The notes under the pieces were generated by a model that saw nothing but the letters and a program-made list of their open reading frames with translations, was not told the origin of the DNA and made no database searches. Position numbers and translations under genes: made by a program. Below, piece by piece: positions 45,137 to 53,997 of a DNA stretch of 64,000 nucleotides. Source of the DNA: Gammaproteobacteria bacterium (GTDB lineage: Bacteria > Pseudomonadota > Gammaproteobacteria > JAJFKG01); the NCBI GenBank assembly GCA_021773335.1, contig JAJFKG010000005.1, forward strand, positions 124,001 through 188,000, written 5' to 3'. Every line of letters begins with the position of its first letter. Positions within the stretch are counted from its first letter, which is position 1.

Positions 45137-48100
45137 TTAACGTGTCGGCCCCATTCCAGGTTGCAGTGCTTGTAGTGCAGCATTAACTGCTGGCGGGACT
45201 GTTGGTGGCGCTGGTACGGTCGTTGGACAAATAGCATGAACCATTTGCAAATAGGCGGCTGTCGGCTTATTCATGGCTTCGTGTGAAATTGCCTCCAGCT
45301 GTTCATGTAGATCAGCTGACAAGTCTGCATCCACAGAAGGCGGCAATGTAATAATTTGGCCTGCTTGGTACTTATCGATACCCAGTTCTTTTTGTTTTAA
45401 AGTACTTCCCACCAGACTAACAAAAATACCTCGTGCATGCATCCACGCTATCTTGTCACGTAATATATTATCGCTAAAGTTTGGCTGGATCGTCATATCG
45501 ATAACCACAGCCTCTAAGCGTGGGAATACGCTTAAGTCTGCAAAATCTAAAGCCGTTAATTTAGTAATATCGATACATAAGATGCGCGCTGTTGCTCTAT
45601 CATGCGTACGCAAACCAGCGACTTTATCAATAAACTCAACCAACTCATAATAACTATCGTCGAAGATATAAACACGTCTATCAGTAGTTGTTCTGCCATG
45701 TCCTGCCATATGTTGATCAATAATCAGGAGACTGGTTGAAAGTGACTGCTGACCATTATCAGTAAAATATAATGACATAGTATCTTCGGCGACCCCTAGA
45801 TAACGCGATGTATTTGCAAGCTCGCTACGCCGCAAGACAGCACACGGATCGTCAGCTATATTTTGTTGCTCACACAATACTTGACGAATCACTTGTAGTG
45901 AGGATAAATACTCCAGCATATTATCAAGCAACAACTGTGCTTTAACTTGTAAGTGCGTCGCCTCGTAATGTTGCATTTGCTCAAGCAAATAAGCTGCCTT
46001 ATCACAGTTTTTATAGAGTTTGAATAAGCTATGCCAGTAGGTATGTTTGCAAGCCGAGTTAGCTTGTAGTGCCGGCATATTAGCAACAAATCCTAAGGCA
46101 TAACTTAAGGTATTGCCTAGCAATTTAAATAACACATTGGGTTTCGCACCTGCTTCACGCCTAGGTTCAGCGCTTGGCAAGTTACTGCGGTATCGAACAT
46201 TCATCTCAGTAATGAATGAAACATTGTCTCTTCTACTTGAACCTGGCAAACGACCATTCACAATGACTTCGTTTAAATAGGCTGCAAATGCCGTTCCCAC
46301 ATACGCTGCTCCTGGCGCTTGCGCATCTAATATTTGTTGGCTGCGTTGCATAGCGCGCCATTGCACTTCTTCAGAGCGCATCATTTTAGTCAAACGAACA
46401 TCCGATTTATCTGATGCATTCACCCCATGTATTTTGGTAAAGCTTGCACGCACATGTCGATTGTTGCGATCGCGAAAATCAAACACTTCTAACAAGTCAT
46501 CGAATTCTCTGAGTGCTTGTTTGATAATAGGTACGAACTTTGTCGATTCAAGTCCAATGGATAAGCGTATTCGCAAACCACCAACGTCCGTCAGTGTCGT
46601 GTGGCGAAAACCAAAACTTGGCCTTCTATCAACACGAAACTGTAAATTATTTTTCTTCGCCAAATGATTAATCAAGCCTATCAAAAAAGCCAGCAAAGTC
46701 TTATTCACGCCTGTTGTATAGTTCCGAGTACTTTTAGTCGCTTGGGAAAATTGGGGGTACAAATCTAAAATCACTGACGTGCCCGCGCGGGTGGCGTTGA
46801 AATGCTGGTAACCAACAACAGTGCCATCAGCACGCACAGCGTGGGCTTGATTAGCGTCCTCGGCAATCGTCTGCGCAATCTGTTGACGATAAATAAATAA
46901 TTCTCTAGCTAGCCTTGCATGGGTAGTCGCATTCGTTCGGCGTGTGCGCAAATCGGCAAAGCGTGTCGTCAAGCTCGTGATACGTCGCATAAGTTCAGCA
47001 TTATCAAGTCGGGTAATCTTGTTGGGTAAGCGTTTGGGTACATTGGGGTGTGCTTTTAAGTGGCGTCTTAAATTCGCAACACTGGATGCACCCGCCTGTG
47101 TTGCCAGATGACGCGCGGCTAATTGATAGGTAACTACATTATTTGCTCTGGCACCACTATAACCCAGAAAAAGACTAAACTTATCATCCAAATCTCTGCC
47201 TAACTTGATAAAGCCGCGCTCATCCAACGCATTCAAATTTCTAACTAAGCGAGCATAACGACGGTCATGATTATTAACCGTACCCGAAACTAACCGCGTA
47301 AACCCAGTGTTACGCGGCAATAAGCTCGTTTTTCTAGCATCACCGGCTTTTACGGCCCTATCAAAAAAACGTCGATGAGAATGATCAGTCTGTGCACGAT
47401 AATATAAATTTGGGTTCTTTGCTGCGGCATCTTGCGCCTTACCATAGCCAGGTAATGGACGATAAGTCGAGTTTTGCATACAAAACCCCATAACCATTGC
47501 CGCCACTACAATTGCTTGTTCAACGCTCAAGTCAGCAATGTCAAGGTCATACAATAGCGCTACCAGCAAATGGGTAAAATTGCCTTGTCCCAGCTTGCGC
47601 TTGGCACCGACGCGTTTATTCATGTAGTTGTTGAGATGTGTTTGCTCTGCAAGGCTACGAGGCATCCCTCGCGCAGGCGGAATGCCTGGTACTACAGCCG
47701 GTGCCGGTACTTGCGCTACTGGTATCTCGAGGACTTGTTCTATTGGTTGGGGTACTACTGGCAAGGGTGGGGCCACTACCAGCGCTGGTGCGCGTATGAT
47801 GAGGCCTGCGCGTGGCTCAGCAGGTGGTTGCACCACCAATATAGGAGGTTGCATCACAATGGGAGCTGCTCTCGGCGCAGCTGCAATAGGTGGTCTCGCG
47901 ACAACCGGTGCTGGTCGTGTATGGTTCGCTACAATATGAGCACGTAGACGCTGCAAGGCTGGACCACTACCACCGACAATCGGTAATGTCGTCAATGTAG
48001 TATTATTTAGAAAAGCGTCCATTCCAGTAATGGTTAAGTGTGAGTTGCCCGGCTTCAGACGTAAAGTACGCAAGGTGGTATTGGCTGCAAGTCTGTTTGC

Positions 48101-48280
48101 GGAAGCATTCGTAAGATTATTGTTACGTAAATCAAGCTCTGTAATACGGGGATTTTGCTGCAAGGCTTGGACAAGCAAAATAATATCAGCATCGCTTACA
48201 TTGCGATTACTTAAGTCAAGTTTACTACGTCGGTACGTGCCATTACGAATGCGTTCAATTAAGCCCTGATCAAGTGGCAT
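45137..48280 (-). CDS. Large leucine-rich-repeat protein, probable effector
   Basis: A 1,047-residue protein. Residues 15-110 hold LRRs of the ribonuclease-inhibitor type (SKLDLSNRNVSDADIILLVQ; ITELDLRNNNLTNASANRLA). A proline-rich linker of about 100 residues follows (PPLPVVPQPIEQVLEIPVAQ). The remaining 800 residues are unrecognised, mixed alpha/beta, with a Cys-containing helical part and a late segment (VYIFDDSYYELVEFIDKVAG; KLTALDFADLSVFPRLEAVV) that could be a Rossmann-like or receiver-like fold. There is no signal peptide. It overlaps the hemY end by 11 bp when started at ATG 48280 (a GTG at 48292 is the alternative), so it is read from the heme operon. Combined LRR and Pro-rich structure suggests host-protein contact. 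Confidence 0.75.
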   Translation of the reverse strand: MPLDQGLIERIRNGTYRRSKLDLSNRNVSDADIILLVQALQQNPRITELDLRNNNLTNASANRLAANTTLRTLRLKPGNSHLTITGMDAFLNNTTLTTLPIVGGSGPALQRLRAHIVANHTRPAPVVARPPIAAAPRAAPIVMQPPILVVQPPAEPRAGLIIRAPALVVAPPLPVVPQPIEQVLEIPVAQVPAPAVVPGIPPARGMPRSLAEQTHLNNYMNKRVGAKRKLGQGNFTHLLVALLYDLDIADLSVEQAIVVAAMVMGFCMQNSTYRPLPGYGKAQDAAAKNPNLYYRAQTDHSHRRFFDRAVKAGDARKTSLLPRNTGFTRLVSGTVNNHDRRYARLVRNLNALDERGFIKLGRDLDDKFSLFLGYSGARANNVVTYQLAARHLATQAGASSVANLRRHLKAHPNVPKRLPNKITRLDNAELMRRITSLTTRFADLRTRRTNATTHARLARELFIYRQQIAQTIAEDANQAHAVRADGTVVGYQHFNATRAGTSVILDLYPQFSQATKSTRNYTTGVNKTLLAFLIGLINHLAKKNNLQFRVDRRPSFGFRHTTLTDVGGLRIRLSIGLESTKFVPIIKQALREFDDLLEVFDFRDRNNRHVRASFTKIHGVNASDKSDVRLTKMMRSEEVQWRAMQRSQQILDAQAPGAAYVGTAFAAYLNEVIVNGRLPGSSRRDNVSFITEMNVRYRSNLPSAEPRREAGAKPNVLFKLLGNTLSYALGFVANMPALQANSACKHTYWHSLFKLYKNCDKAAYLLEQMQHYEATHLQVKAQLLLDNMLEYLSSLQVIRQVLCEQQNIADDPCAVLRRSELANTSRYLGVAEDTMSLYFTDNGQQSLSTSLLIIDQHMAGHGRTTTDRRVYIFDDSYYELVEFIDKVAGLRTHDRATARILCIDITKLTALDFADLSVFPRLEAVVIDMTIQPNFSDNILRDKIAWMHARGIFVSLVGSTLKQKELGIDKYQAGQIITLPPSVDADLSADLHEQLEAISHEAMNKPTAAYLQMVHAICPTTVPAPPTVPPAVNAALQALQPGMGPTR

Positions 48281-49679
48281 CTTCAACCCCACTTATTTTC
48301 TTCGCCAAGGCAATACTATCCGGAATACCAACACCATGGTAAGCCGTACCGATCAAGTGCATGCCAGGGTGCTGTTTGAGGCGCGCTTCAATTTGTGTGA
48401 TTCGCGTACGGTGGCCAAGGTTATACTGTGGCATGCTGCGTGGCCAACGTTGTAGGCGTTGTAAAATAGGCTGTGTAGCAATGCCTAAGGTATGTTGTAG
48501 TTCTTGGCGAGCAATGGCATAAATCGCGTCATCGTCATAAGCAAGCAAATCATCACTGCCATAACAATTGAGAAACACTCGAATTAAGGCTTTATCTGCA
48601 CCAGCCCTGCCTGGCCATTTTTGCGAACTCCAAGTCGAACCAAGCACATTACTATCTTCAACGCGTGGCACCACATAGCCATAACCTCTGGGCATACTGA
48701 CATCGGCACGATTGAACGCGAAAGTGGCTAACAACGCTGAGCCGTAAAGCACTTCATCGTGCAAACGGTATAATTCGCTATCCATGCCTTCAAGTAACTT
48801 GGCGGTGATATACGCCGGTGTGGTAATAATTAAATTGTTTGTTGTCAGCATCGTATTGTCAGCTAAGGTTACACAGTAACTTGTTTTTTTATGCTTGATT
48901 TTTTCGACTTGAAGCACTTGGGTCTGCAAACGAATATCGACATCGCTTAACTGCTTGCCGAGGGTTGTAATCAAGAAGCCCATACCTTGCTTAAACGACA
49001 CAAAAAACGGCGTATCGACAGCTTGATTGGCTTGTTGCTTGTGTTGCTTTAAACCCTCAATCACAGAACCATACTCACGTTCATGTTGCACTAAGATGGG
49101 AAATATCGCTTCAATACTTAATTGTTCACCATCACCACCATAAACACCGGCTAATAGTGGCTCAATGAGATTTGCATACACTTCGCGGCCTAAACGCCGG
49201 GTAATAAAACTCGCAACTGACTCTTCACTCGTATCTTCACGCACAGGGATCGTTGCTTCAGCGGCAAGCCGCTCACAAGCCGCGGTAGAGACAAGTTGCG
49301 TGCGTGCTAGTGCCTCCGGATCCGTAGGGATTAAATTAATTAAGCCTTCTGGCAAAGGACACAAGCGCTGTTGGTATTTAATAAAGGTAAAGTTTTGCGT
49401 GGGGTCGCGTGCTTGCAATTGATCAACAATACCTAAGTCTTCACATAAATGATAAGCCGCGGGTTTCCGCGTGATAAAACAATCGGGGCCTTGTTCGAGG
49501 ATCAAGTCATCGATATACTGCGTACGAAGTTTACCGCCGAGCTGTTTTTCTTTTTCGAGTAGAACAATATTGGCTTGAGGTTGTTTTTTACGTAAATAAT
49601 AAGCAGCGGCTAAGCCACTAATACCACCTCCAATAATGAGGGTATCGCAATGTTGAGGAGACTCAAAACTAAGATTCAT
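48270..49679 (-). CDS. hemY: HemY-type protoporphyrinogen/coproporphyrinogen oxidase
   Basis: A 469-residue FAD enzyme. The dinucleotide motif is LIIGGGISGLAAAYYLRK, followed by EKEKQLGGKLRTQYIDDLIL and EQGPDCFITRKP; the C-terminus has the FAD-contact LIGTAYHGVGIPDSIA. HemY enzymes oxidise either protoporphyrinogen or coproporphyrinogen (CgoX); the neighbouring ferrochelatase and HemQ-like genes favour the second. There is a 2-bp gap after hemH, then an overlap with the LRR gene. Gene order on the minus strand is hemQ, hemH, hemY, LRR. Confidence 0.9.
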   Translation of the reverse strand: MNLSFESPQHCDTLIIGGGISGLAAAYYLRKKQPQANIVLLEKEKQLGGKLRTQYIDDLILEQGPDCFITRKPAAYHLCEDLGIVDQLQARDPTQNFTFIKYQQRLCPLPEGLINLIPTDPEALARTQLVSTAACERLAAEATIPVREDTSEESVASFITRRLGREVYANLIEPLLAGVYGGDGEQLSIEAIFPILVQHEREYGSVIEGLKQHKQQANQAVDTPFFVSFKQGMGFLITTLGKQLSDVDIRLQTQVLQVEKIKHKKTSYCVTLADNTMLTTNNLIITTPAYITAKLLEGMDSELYRLHDEVLYGSALLATFAFNRADVSMPRGYGYVVPRVEDSNVLGSTWSSQKWPGRAGADKALIRVFLNCYGSDDLLAYDDDAIYAIARQELQHTLGIATQPILQRLQRWPRSMPQYNLGHRTRITQIEARLKQHPGMHLIGTAYHGVGIPDSIALAKKISGVEDAT

Positions 49680-49681
49680 AG

Positions 49682-50623
49682 TTACAACCAGCGTTTAGCA
49701 TGATCGGCAATCAATTCAAGTAACGCCAAGATATAAGTCGGGTCGGCATTTAAGGCCGCGGCGCGATGAAATTTAACGCCAAGTTCATCGGCAATGGCCT
49801 GCGCTTCGATGTCGATATCATACAGAGTTTCACCGTGATCAGAGACAAATCCCACGGATTGTGTCACGACATCCTTGATACCACGCGCCGCCAATTGGGG
49901 TAATAATTCACTGTAATCTGGCCCTAGCCACTCTAGCGTGCCATAACCTGCGTGGGCAAAACTAAATGACCAACGTTCATCCGTTAAACCAGCGGCTTTC
50001 GCCACTAAGCACGCCGTACCCTGAGTTTGTTCCACATAGGTATTATTACCTTCGGTCGCACGCTTTGGTAGGCTGTGCGCACTAAAGATGATATGTACTT
50101 TTGCGTGTTCTGCTGGCCGCCAATAGGTATTTAAGGCATCTTGTAAGCGTTGCGCTAGCGCTTGAATTAATGTCGGGTGATCATAGTATTGCGTAATCTG
50201 TGAAAATTCTATATTTGCTGAATATTTCTCTAGAGCGAGGTCGACTAGTTTGTGGTATTTAGCGACACTTAATTCACTGTATTGTGGCGCCAACACGATC
50301 GACACGGCGCGCGTAATACCCTCCTCATGCATTTGTTTGATCGCATCATCAATCCATGGCGTCCAATAACGCATACCGAGATAGCAGCGAAACTGATCAC
50401 CTAGCCGCTTTGCCACCGCGTCGACTTGATCCATGGTATGACAAAGCAAAGGCGAAGCACCGCCGATTTTGTTGTATTTATCGATAGTGTTGTCGATAAG
50501 AGCTTGTGGGGTTGGACGTGGAGCGCGAATTTTATTGAGATAGGCAGGAATATCATCGGTATTGGTCGGTGCCCCGTGAGCGAGGAATAATACACCAATA
50601 GGCGCTGTTTGTTGGGCTAGCAC
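49682..50623 (-). CDS. hemH: Ferrochelatase, Gram-positive-like (CpfC type)
   Basis: A 313-residue iron chelatase. The catalytic His lies in IFSAHSLPKRA, and the late acidic motif is VGFVSDHGETLYDIDIEAQA. Segments such as LAHGAPTNTDDIPAYLNKIR, YNKIGGASPLL and GITRAVSIVLAPQYSELSVA resemble Bacillus CpfC more than E. coli HemH. No iron-sulfur C-terminal extension is present. I use the GTG at 50623, nine bases after AGGGAG, rather than GTG at 50641, which precedes that site. Middle gene of the operon. Confidence 0.88.
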   Translation of the reverse strand: MLAQQTAPIGVLFLAHGAPTNTDDIPAYLNKIRAPRPTPQALIDNTIDKYNKIGGASPLLCHTMDQVDAVAKRLGDQFRCYLGMRYWTPWIDDAIKQMHEEGITRAVSIVLAPQYSELSVAKYHKLVDLALEKYSANIEFSQITQYYDHPTLIQALAQRLQDALNTYWRPAEHAKVHIIFSAHSLPKRATEGNNTYVEQTQGTACLVAKAAGLTDERWSFSFAHAGYGTLEWLGPDYSELLPQLAARGIKDVVTQSVGFVSDHGETLYDIDIEAQAIADELGVKFHRAAALNADPTYILALLELIADHAKRWL

Positions 50624-50656
50624 GTTTATAGTCTCCCTCACTTATCCTGGCTTAAA

Positions 50657-51385
50657 TTACACTGACATCGGCGCTTGCCATGCCACATGGCCAATAAAGA
50701 ATGGGCCCAGACTTTCTAAATAACGCGAAGTCTGTTGTGTCTTACGCATACGTTGCACCAGCCCCGACAAGGGTGCTAAGCGATTACCTAAAATACCAAT
50801 CACAAAATCATTATCATTTTTATCGAGGCCATGACAAGCAAGACGGATGTCATGGCCATAGTCTGCTTCACTAAAAGCAATACCGATAGTGCCATGTTCA
50901 CGTAAGATTGCCATTTGCTCTTGCTCAGACAAAGTTTCAAAACTGCCATCACGACGCAAGGGATACCAAATACACCATTGCAACTCAGGATTTAAGGCAC
51001 GCTCGAGTGGACGTTTAAACAGTATGTATTCCAGATCAGTTTCATAACCAATGCTGTATGTGCGCCCTAACATCGTCATTTCTGGACGTGGTGTGAGTTC
51101 AGCAAAACAAGATTGATTGATAAAGTCGCGTAACTTACCGACAAAATGCTCAGGCTCTTCGCTATACGTTAGCAAACCAACACCTTTAGGGTCATTAAGA
51201 TCACGATATAACACCGCGGGAATGTTCTCCGCTTGCAGCGCATCGGTAAGCTTGCTGATATCGTTGCAACCGGTAAAGCACAGTAGTTGTATGAATAAGC
51301 GGCGATCCATGCTATCTGGCTGACCACTGGCATCGCGGCCTTTTTCACTAAAATCGAGTTTCATGCGTTCGTTTGGTGCTGACAT
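50657..51385 (-). CDS. hemQ: Chlorite-dismutase-family protein, probable coproheme decarboxylase
   Basis: A 242-residue member of the chlorite dismutase/HemQ family. HemQ (ChdC) removes two carboxylates from coproheme to make heme b. The likely catalytic Tyr141 lies in WYPLRRDG (YPMxK in Gram-positive enzymes, here Lys to Arg), and the proximal heme His164 in LREHGTIG. The C-terminal MRKTQQTSRYLESLGPFFIG is family-typical. AGAGGATCAC precedes the ATG. It is first in the operon with ferrochelatase and HemY, which strongly supports a role in heme synthesis over chlorite detoxification. Confidence 0.85.
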   Translation of the reverse strand: MSAPNERMKLDFSEKGRDASGQPDSMDRRLFIQLLCFTGCNDISKLTDALQAENIPAVLYRDLNDPKGVGLLTYSEEPEHFVGKLRDFINQSCFAELTPRPEMTMLGRTYSIGYETDLEYILFKRPLERALNPELQWCIWYPLRRDGSFETLSEQEQMAILREHGTIGIAFSEADYGHDIRLACHGLDKNDNDFVIGILGNRLAPLSGLVQRMRKTQQTSRYLESLGPFFIGHVAWQAPMSV

Positions 51386-51572
51386 GTGATCCTCTTTTCG
51401 ACTGAGTAAACCTTGGACTTTGTGGTGCGGATTCTAACATAGAATACAAGCGCGCCGAAGTCTAGCATGGATTAGCAGCTGATCTCGGTCAGCTCTTGAG
51501 AGGCACACAGAGACTATGGTAAGTGATTGTTCTATTGAAAAATTTCCCGCCATTATTAAGTGTGCATTTTAA

Positions 51573-51601
51573 TGTAACAAAAGGCTTTGCAGTGAGTCTA
51601 A
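51573..51601 (+). promoter_or_regulatory. Candidate ECF-sigma promoter for bufABC
   Basis: TGTAAC (51573-51578), a 17-bp spacer and GTCTAA (51596-51601) resemble an extracytoplasmic-function sigma promoter. It lies 88 bp before bufA. Bufferin-type operons elsewhere are controlled by ECF sigma factors. Apart from this, the 303-bp hemQ-bufA divergent region shows no gene. Confidence 0.3.
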
Positions 51602-51688
51602 TCACATAGGCGTACTGTCATCTTGTCGGCCGATACGATAAGATTGCCGCGCCCAGTAAAGTACTTTATTGAGATAAGGAGAAAGGCA

Positions 51689-51988
51689 ATGCGTAAAAAA
51701 GCACGTCGCTCACGCTGTGTGACAACCTCACTAGGAATTGGTCTCGGATTGGGTTTAAGCATTGGTTTATCCGGCCAAGCACTGGCAGACAGTGGCACAA
51801 ACCCATTTGCGAGTCAAACATTAACACAAGGCTATAACTTGAGTAGCGCACAAGTGCCTGGGCAAACTGGCAATTCCCCGGCCCAACATACCCTGAAACT
51901 CGCTGGCACTGGTGGCTGTGGGAGCAAATGTGGTGATGGTAAATGTGGTAGTAAAAAACCAAAACCTGATGATGGGGATAAAAGTTAG
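51689..51988 (+). CDS. bufA: Bufferin-type RiPP precursor
   Basis: A 99-residue precursor. A basic start and a glycine-rich signal peptide (LGIGLGLGLSIGLSGQALA) are followed by a polar spacer and a Cys core, GGCGSKCGDGKCGSKK (Cys77, 81, 86). The KCGxGKCG pattern matches precursors modified by DUF692 (MNIO) enzymes into thiooxazole or related groups that bind copper. AAGGAG stands eight bases before the ATG, so the longer frame from 51623 is rejected. Expected fate: modification in the cytoplasm, export by Sec, copper binding in the periplasm. First gene of bufABC. Confidence 0.85.
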   Translation: MRKKARRSRCVTTSLGIGLGLGLSIGLSGQALADSGTNPFASQTLTQGYNLSSAQVPGQTGNSPAQHTLKLAGTGGCGSKCGDGKCGSKKPKPDDGDKS

Positions 51989-52065
51989 TAGATAACGATG
52001 CCAGCTTGGCTGCACAAAAACTAAGGCTAAACAAGGATTAAGGCTAAACAGGACTCATTATACGG

Positions 52066-52926
52066 ATGGAAAAACTAAAAAATACTGCTATCAATGGCGC
52101 AGGCTTGGGCCTGCGCCGCGAATTTATGGCTGAATTAACTCCACAACAGGACATCGATTTTCTCGAATTTGCGCCTGAAAATTGGTTAGCCGTGGGGCAC
52201 CGCCGACAACAATTGGATAACGCATTACAGCACTTCCCTACCGCCGTTTGTCACGGTTTATCTCTGTCACTGGGTAGTCCGGATCCGCTAGATGAAAGCT
52301 TTTTAGCAGACGTCAAACAATTACTCGATAATTATAATATTGATACGTATACCGAGCACTTAAGCTATTGTAGCGCACAGGGACAACTCTACGAATTACT
52401 TCCGCTACCCTTTACCGAAGAAGCCGCACTTTACGTCGCTGAACGCATAATGCGTGTGCAGGATAACTTGCAACGTCAAATCGGTGTGGAGAATATTACT
52501 TATTATGTTCGCGCAGGAGACGGCATACCAACAACCTTATTAAGCGAAGTTGAGTTTATCAACTTGGTGATCGATAAAGCGGGTTGCCAACTTTTATTAG
52601 ATGTGAATAACATTTACGTTAACAGTTTTAATCATGGCTACGATGCCGAACAATTTCTCGTAGGGTTAAACCCGCAACATGGTATAGCTTATGTGCATAT
52701 TGCTGGCCATTATCAAGATGAAGACAATAACGTGTTAATAGACTCGCACGGTGCGGGAGTGATTAATCCGGTTTGGGACTTATTGGCCAAGGCTTATCAA
52801 CGCTTTGGTGTCTTGCCAACCGTGATCGAGCGCGATAACAACATCCCACCATTGTCTGATTTGCTTGCCGAAGTGAAGCAAGTGAAACTATTACAGACAC
52901 AATGCACGGATCAAGAGGTAGCATAG
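52066..52926 (+). CDS. bufB: Multinuclear non-heme iron oxidase (DUF692)
   Basis: A 286-residue TIM-barrel enzyme of the MbnB/BufB family. Metal-ligand-type segments are LEFAPENW, VCHGLSLSLGSPDPLD, YTEHLSY, LDVNNIYVNSFNHG, YVHIAGHY, DSHGAGV and VIERDNNIP. It should oxidise Cys residues of the BufA core using iron and oxygen. The N-terminal GLGLRREF is also typical. Its stop codon is immediately followed by the ATG of bufC. A thioamide/oxazolone-type product like HvfA is another possibility. Confidence 0.93.
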   Translation: MEKLKNTAINGAGLGLRREFMAELTPQQDIDFLEFAPENWLAVGHRRQQLDNALQHFPTAVCHGLSLSLGSPDPLDESFLADVKQLLDNYNIDTYTEHLSYCSAQGQLYELLPLPFTEEAALYVAERIMRVQDNLQRQIGVENITYYVRAGDGIPTTLLSEVEFINLVIDKAGCQLLLDVNNIYVNSFNHGYDAEQFLVGLNPQHGIAYVHIAGHYQDEDNNVLIDSHGAGVINPVWDLLAKAYQRFGVLPTVIERDNNIPPLSDLLAEVKQVKLLQTQCTDQEVA

Positions 52927-53706
52927 ATGCCTAAGAGTAAAAAAACCGTGCAGAGTAAAGCGTTCCAAACACGTCAACGTGAGTTCAGCCGGTTTGTACG
53001 TGATGCACAGCAAGCAGTGCCTGCAGGGCTCGATCCGAAACGCATGCAGTTGTATCGAGAACTCGTATTTAATAATATCAACGACATTCTCAGTCATGCC
53101 TTACCAGTTTTACATGCTGTACTAGATACTGCTGTGTGGCACGCCTTGGTGCGTGACTTTATTACAGAACACGAGTCGCAGTCGCAACGCTTGCATGAGC
53201 TGCCGCATGAGTTTGTTGCTTACTTGCAGCAAGAACGTGACAATGCGGGTGATCCAGGTTTTTTAGTTGAACTAGCCTATTATGAATTGCTTGAACTGGC
53301 GCTAGAGCTAGCTGAGTTTGAGCCTGACACAGACCTTAATCCTGATGGTGATTTACTCACAGAAAAACCATACGTGTCTCCCTATGCTTGGTTACAACAA
53401 TACGAATACCCAGTACATAAGATAGGTCCTGATTTTATTCCCGACGAGCCTGGTGAGCATGCGACATTTTTAGTGGTTTATCGTAATCATGATGATGAGA
53501 CTGCATTTATGGCGTTGAATGATGTCAGCGCGCGCCTGTTGCAACTCTTGCAACAAGCCGAAGTTACAAGCGGCCAGGAAGCCATCGAAATTATTGTTGC
53601 AGAGTTGCAGCACCCGGAGCCGGAGATGATCATAGCGGCGGGGCTTGAGCAAATGCAGCAATTTAAAGAGGTGGGGATTGTGTTGGGGACTCAGACGCCG
53701 TCTTGA
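52927..53706 (+). CDS. bufC: RiPP recognition partner (DUF2063)
   Basis: A 259-residue DUF2063 protein. The N-terminal domain has the family's FVRDAQQAVPAGLDPKRMQL, YRELVFNNINDILSHALPVL and DFITEHESQSQRLHELPHEF; the C-terminal half (YAWLQQYEYPVHKIGPDF) is beta-rich. Partners of this type bind the precursor leader and hold it against the DUF692 enzyme. It starts with zero gap after bufB, so the pair is translated together. Confidence 0.92.
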   Translation: MPKSKKTVQSKAFQTRQREFSRFVRDAQQAVPAGLDPKRMQLYRELVFNNINDILSHALPVLHAVLDTAVWHALVRDFITEHESQSQRLHELPHEFVAYLQQERDNAGDPGFLVELAYYELLELALELAEFEPDTDLNPDGDLLTEKPYVSPYAWLQQYEYPVHKIGPDFIPDEPGEHATFLVVYRNHDDETAFMALNDVSARLLQLLQQAEVTSGQEAIEIIVAELQHPEPEMIIAAGLEQMQQFKEVGIVLGTQTPS

Positions 53707-53854
53707 AGATTTAGTCATTGTCATTGCTGACCCGTATGACACGCTGCGCGCTTACCCGAGCTAGTTTTTGGCTGATGTATTCCCACGAATTATTTTTTCA
53801 AATTTACTTAAAATCAATGACTTTTGTAACCTTGATAAGCCGCAACGCCCAGGC

Positions 53855-53874
53855 GAAAAAGCCGAAGCTTTCAC
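53855..53874 (-). terminator. Terminator of the cytochrome bd operon
   Basis: On the minus strand AAAGC-TTCG-GCTTT followed by TT, a UUCG tetraloop hairpin, starts at the cydX stop codon. Confidence 0.75.
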
Positions 53875-53972
53875 TGGTCTTCGAAACTCTCTTCGGCTTC
53901 CAACCACATCACATTAATAATGCCCACAGCAGCAGCAAAGCCAGCTCCTAATATCCACGCAAAATACCACAT
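53871..53972 (-). CDS. cydX: Cytochrome bd small subunit CydX
   Basis: A 33-residue single-helix membrane subunit, MWYFAWILGAGFAAAVGIIN-VMWLEAEESFEDQ. It begins with the same MWYFAWILG as E. coli CydX (37 residues). GGAG lies nine bases upstream. It stabilises the heme b/d site of the CydAB oxidase. It lies 25 bp after cydB and just before a terminator, at the normal operon position. Confidence 0.93.
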   Translation of the reverse strand: MWYFAWILGAGFAAAVGIINVMWLEAEESFEDQ

Positions 53973-53997
53973 TTATTTAGTCTCCAGTTAATTCGTT

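Noticed and set aside
47570-47947. Plus-strand frames opposite the LRR protein
   Set aside because: They are the complement of the proline-rich linker; the composition (Trp, Tyr, Gly, Arg) is explained by that.
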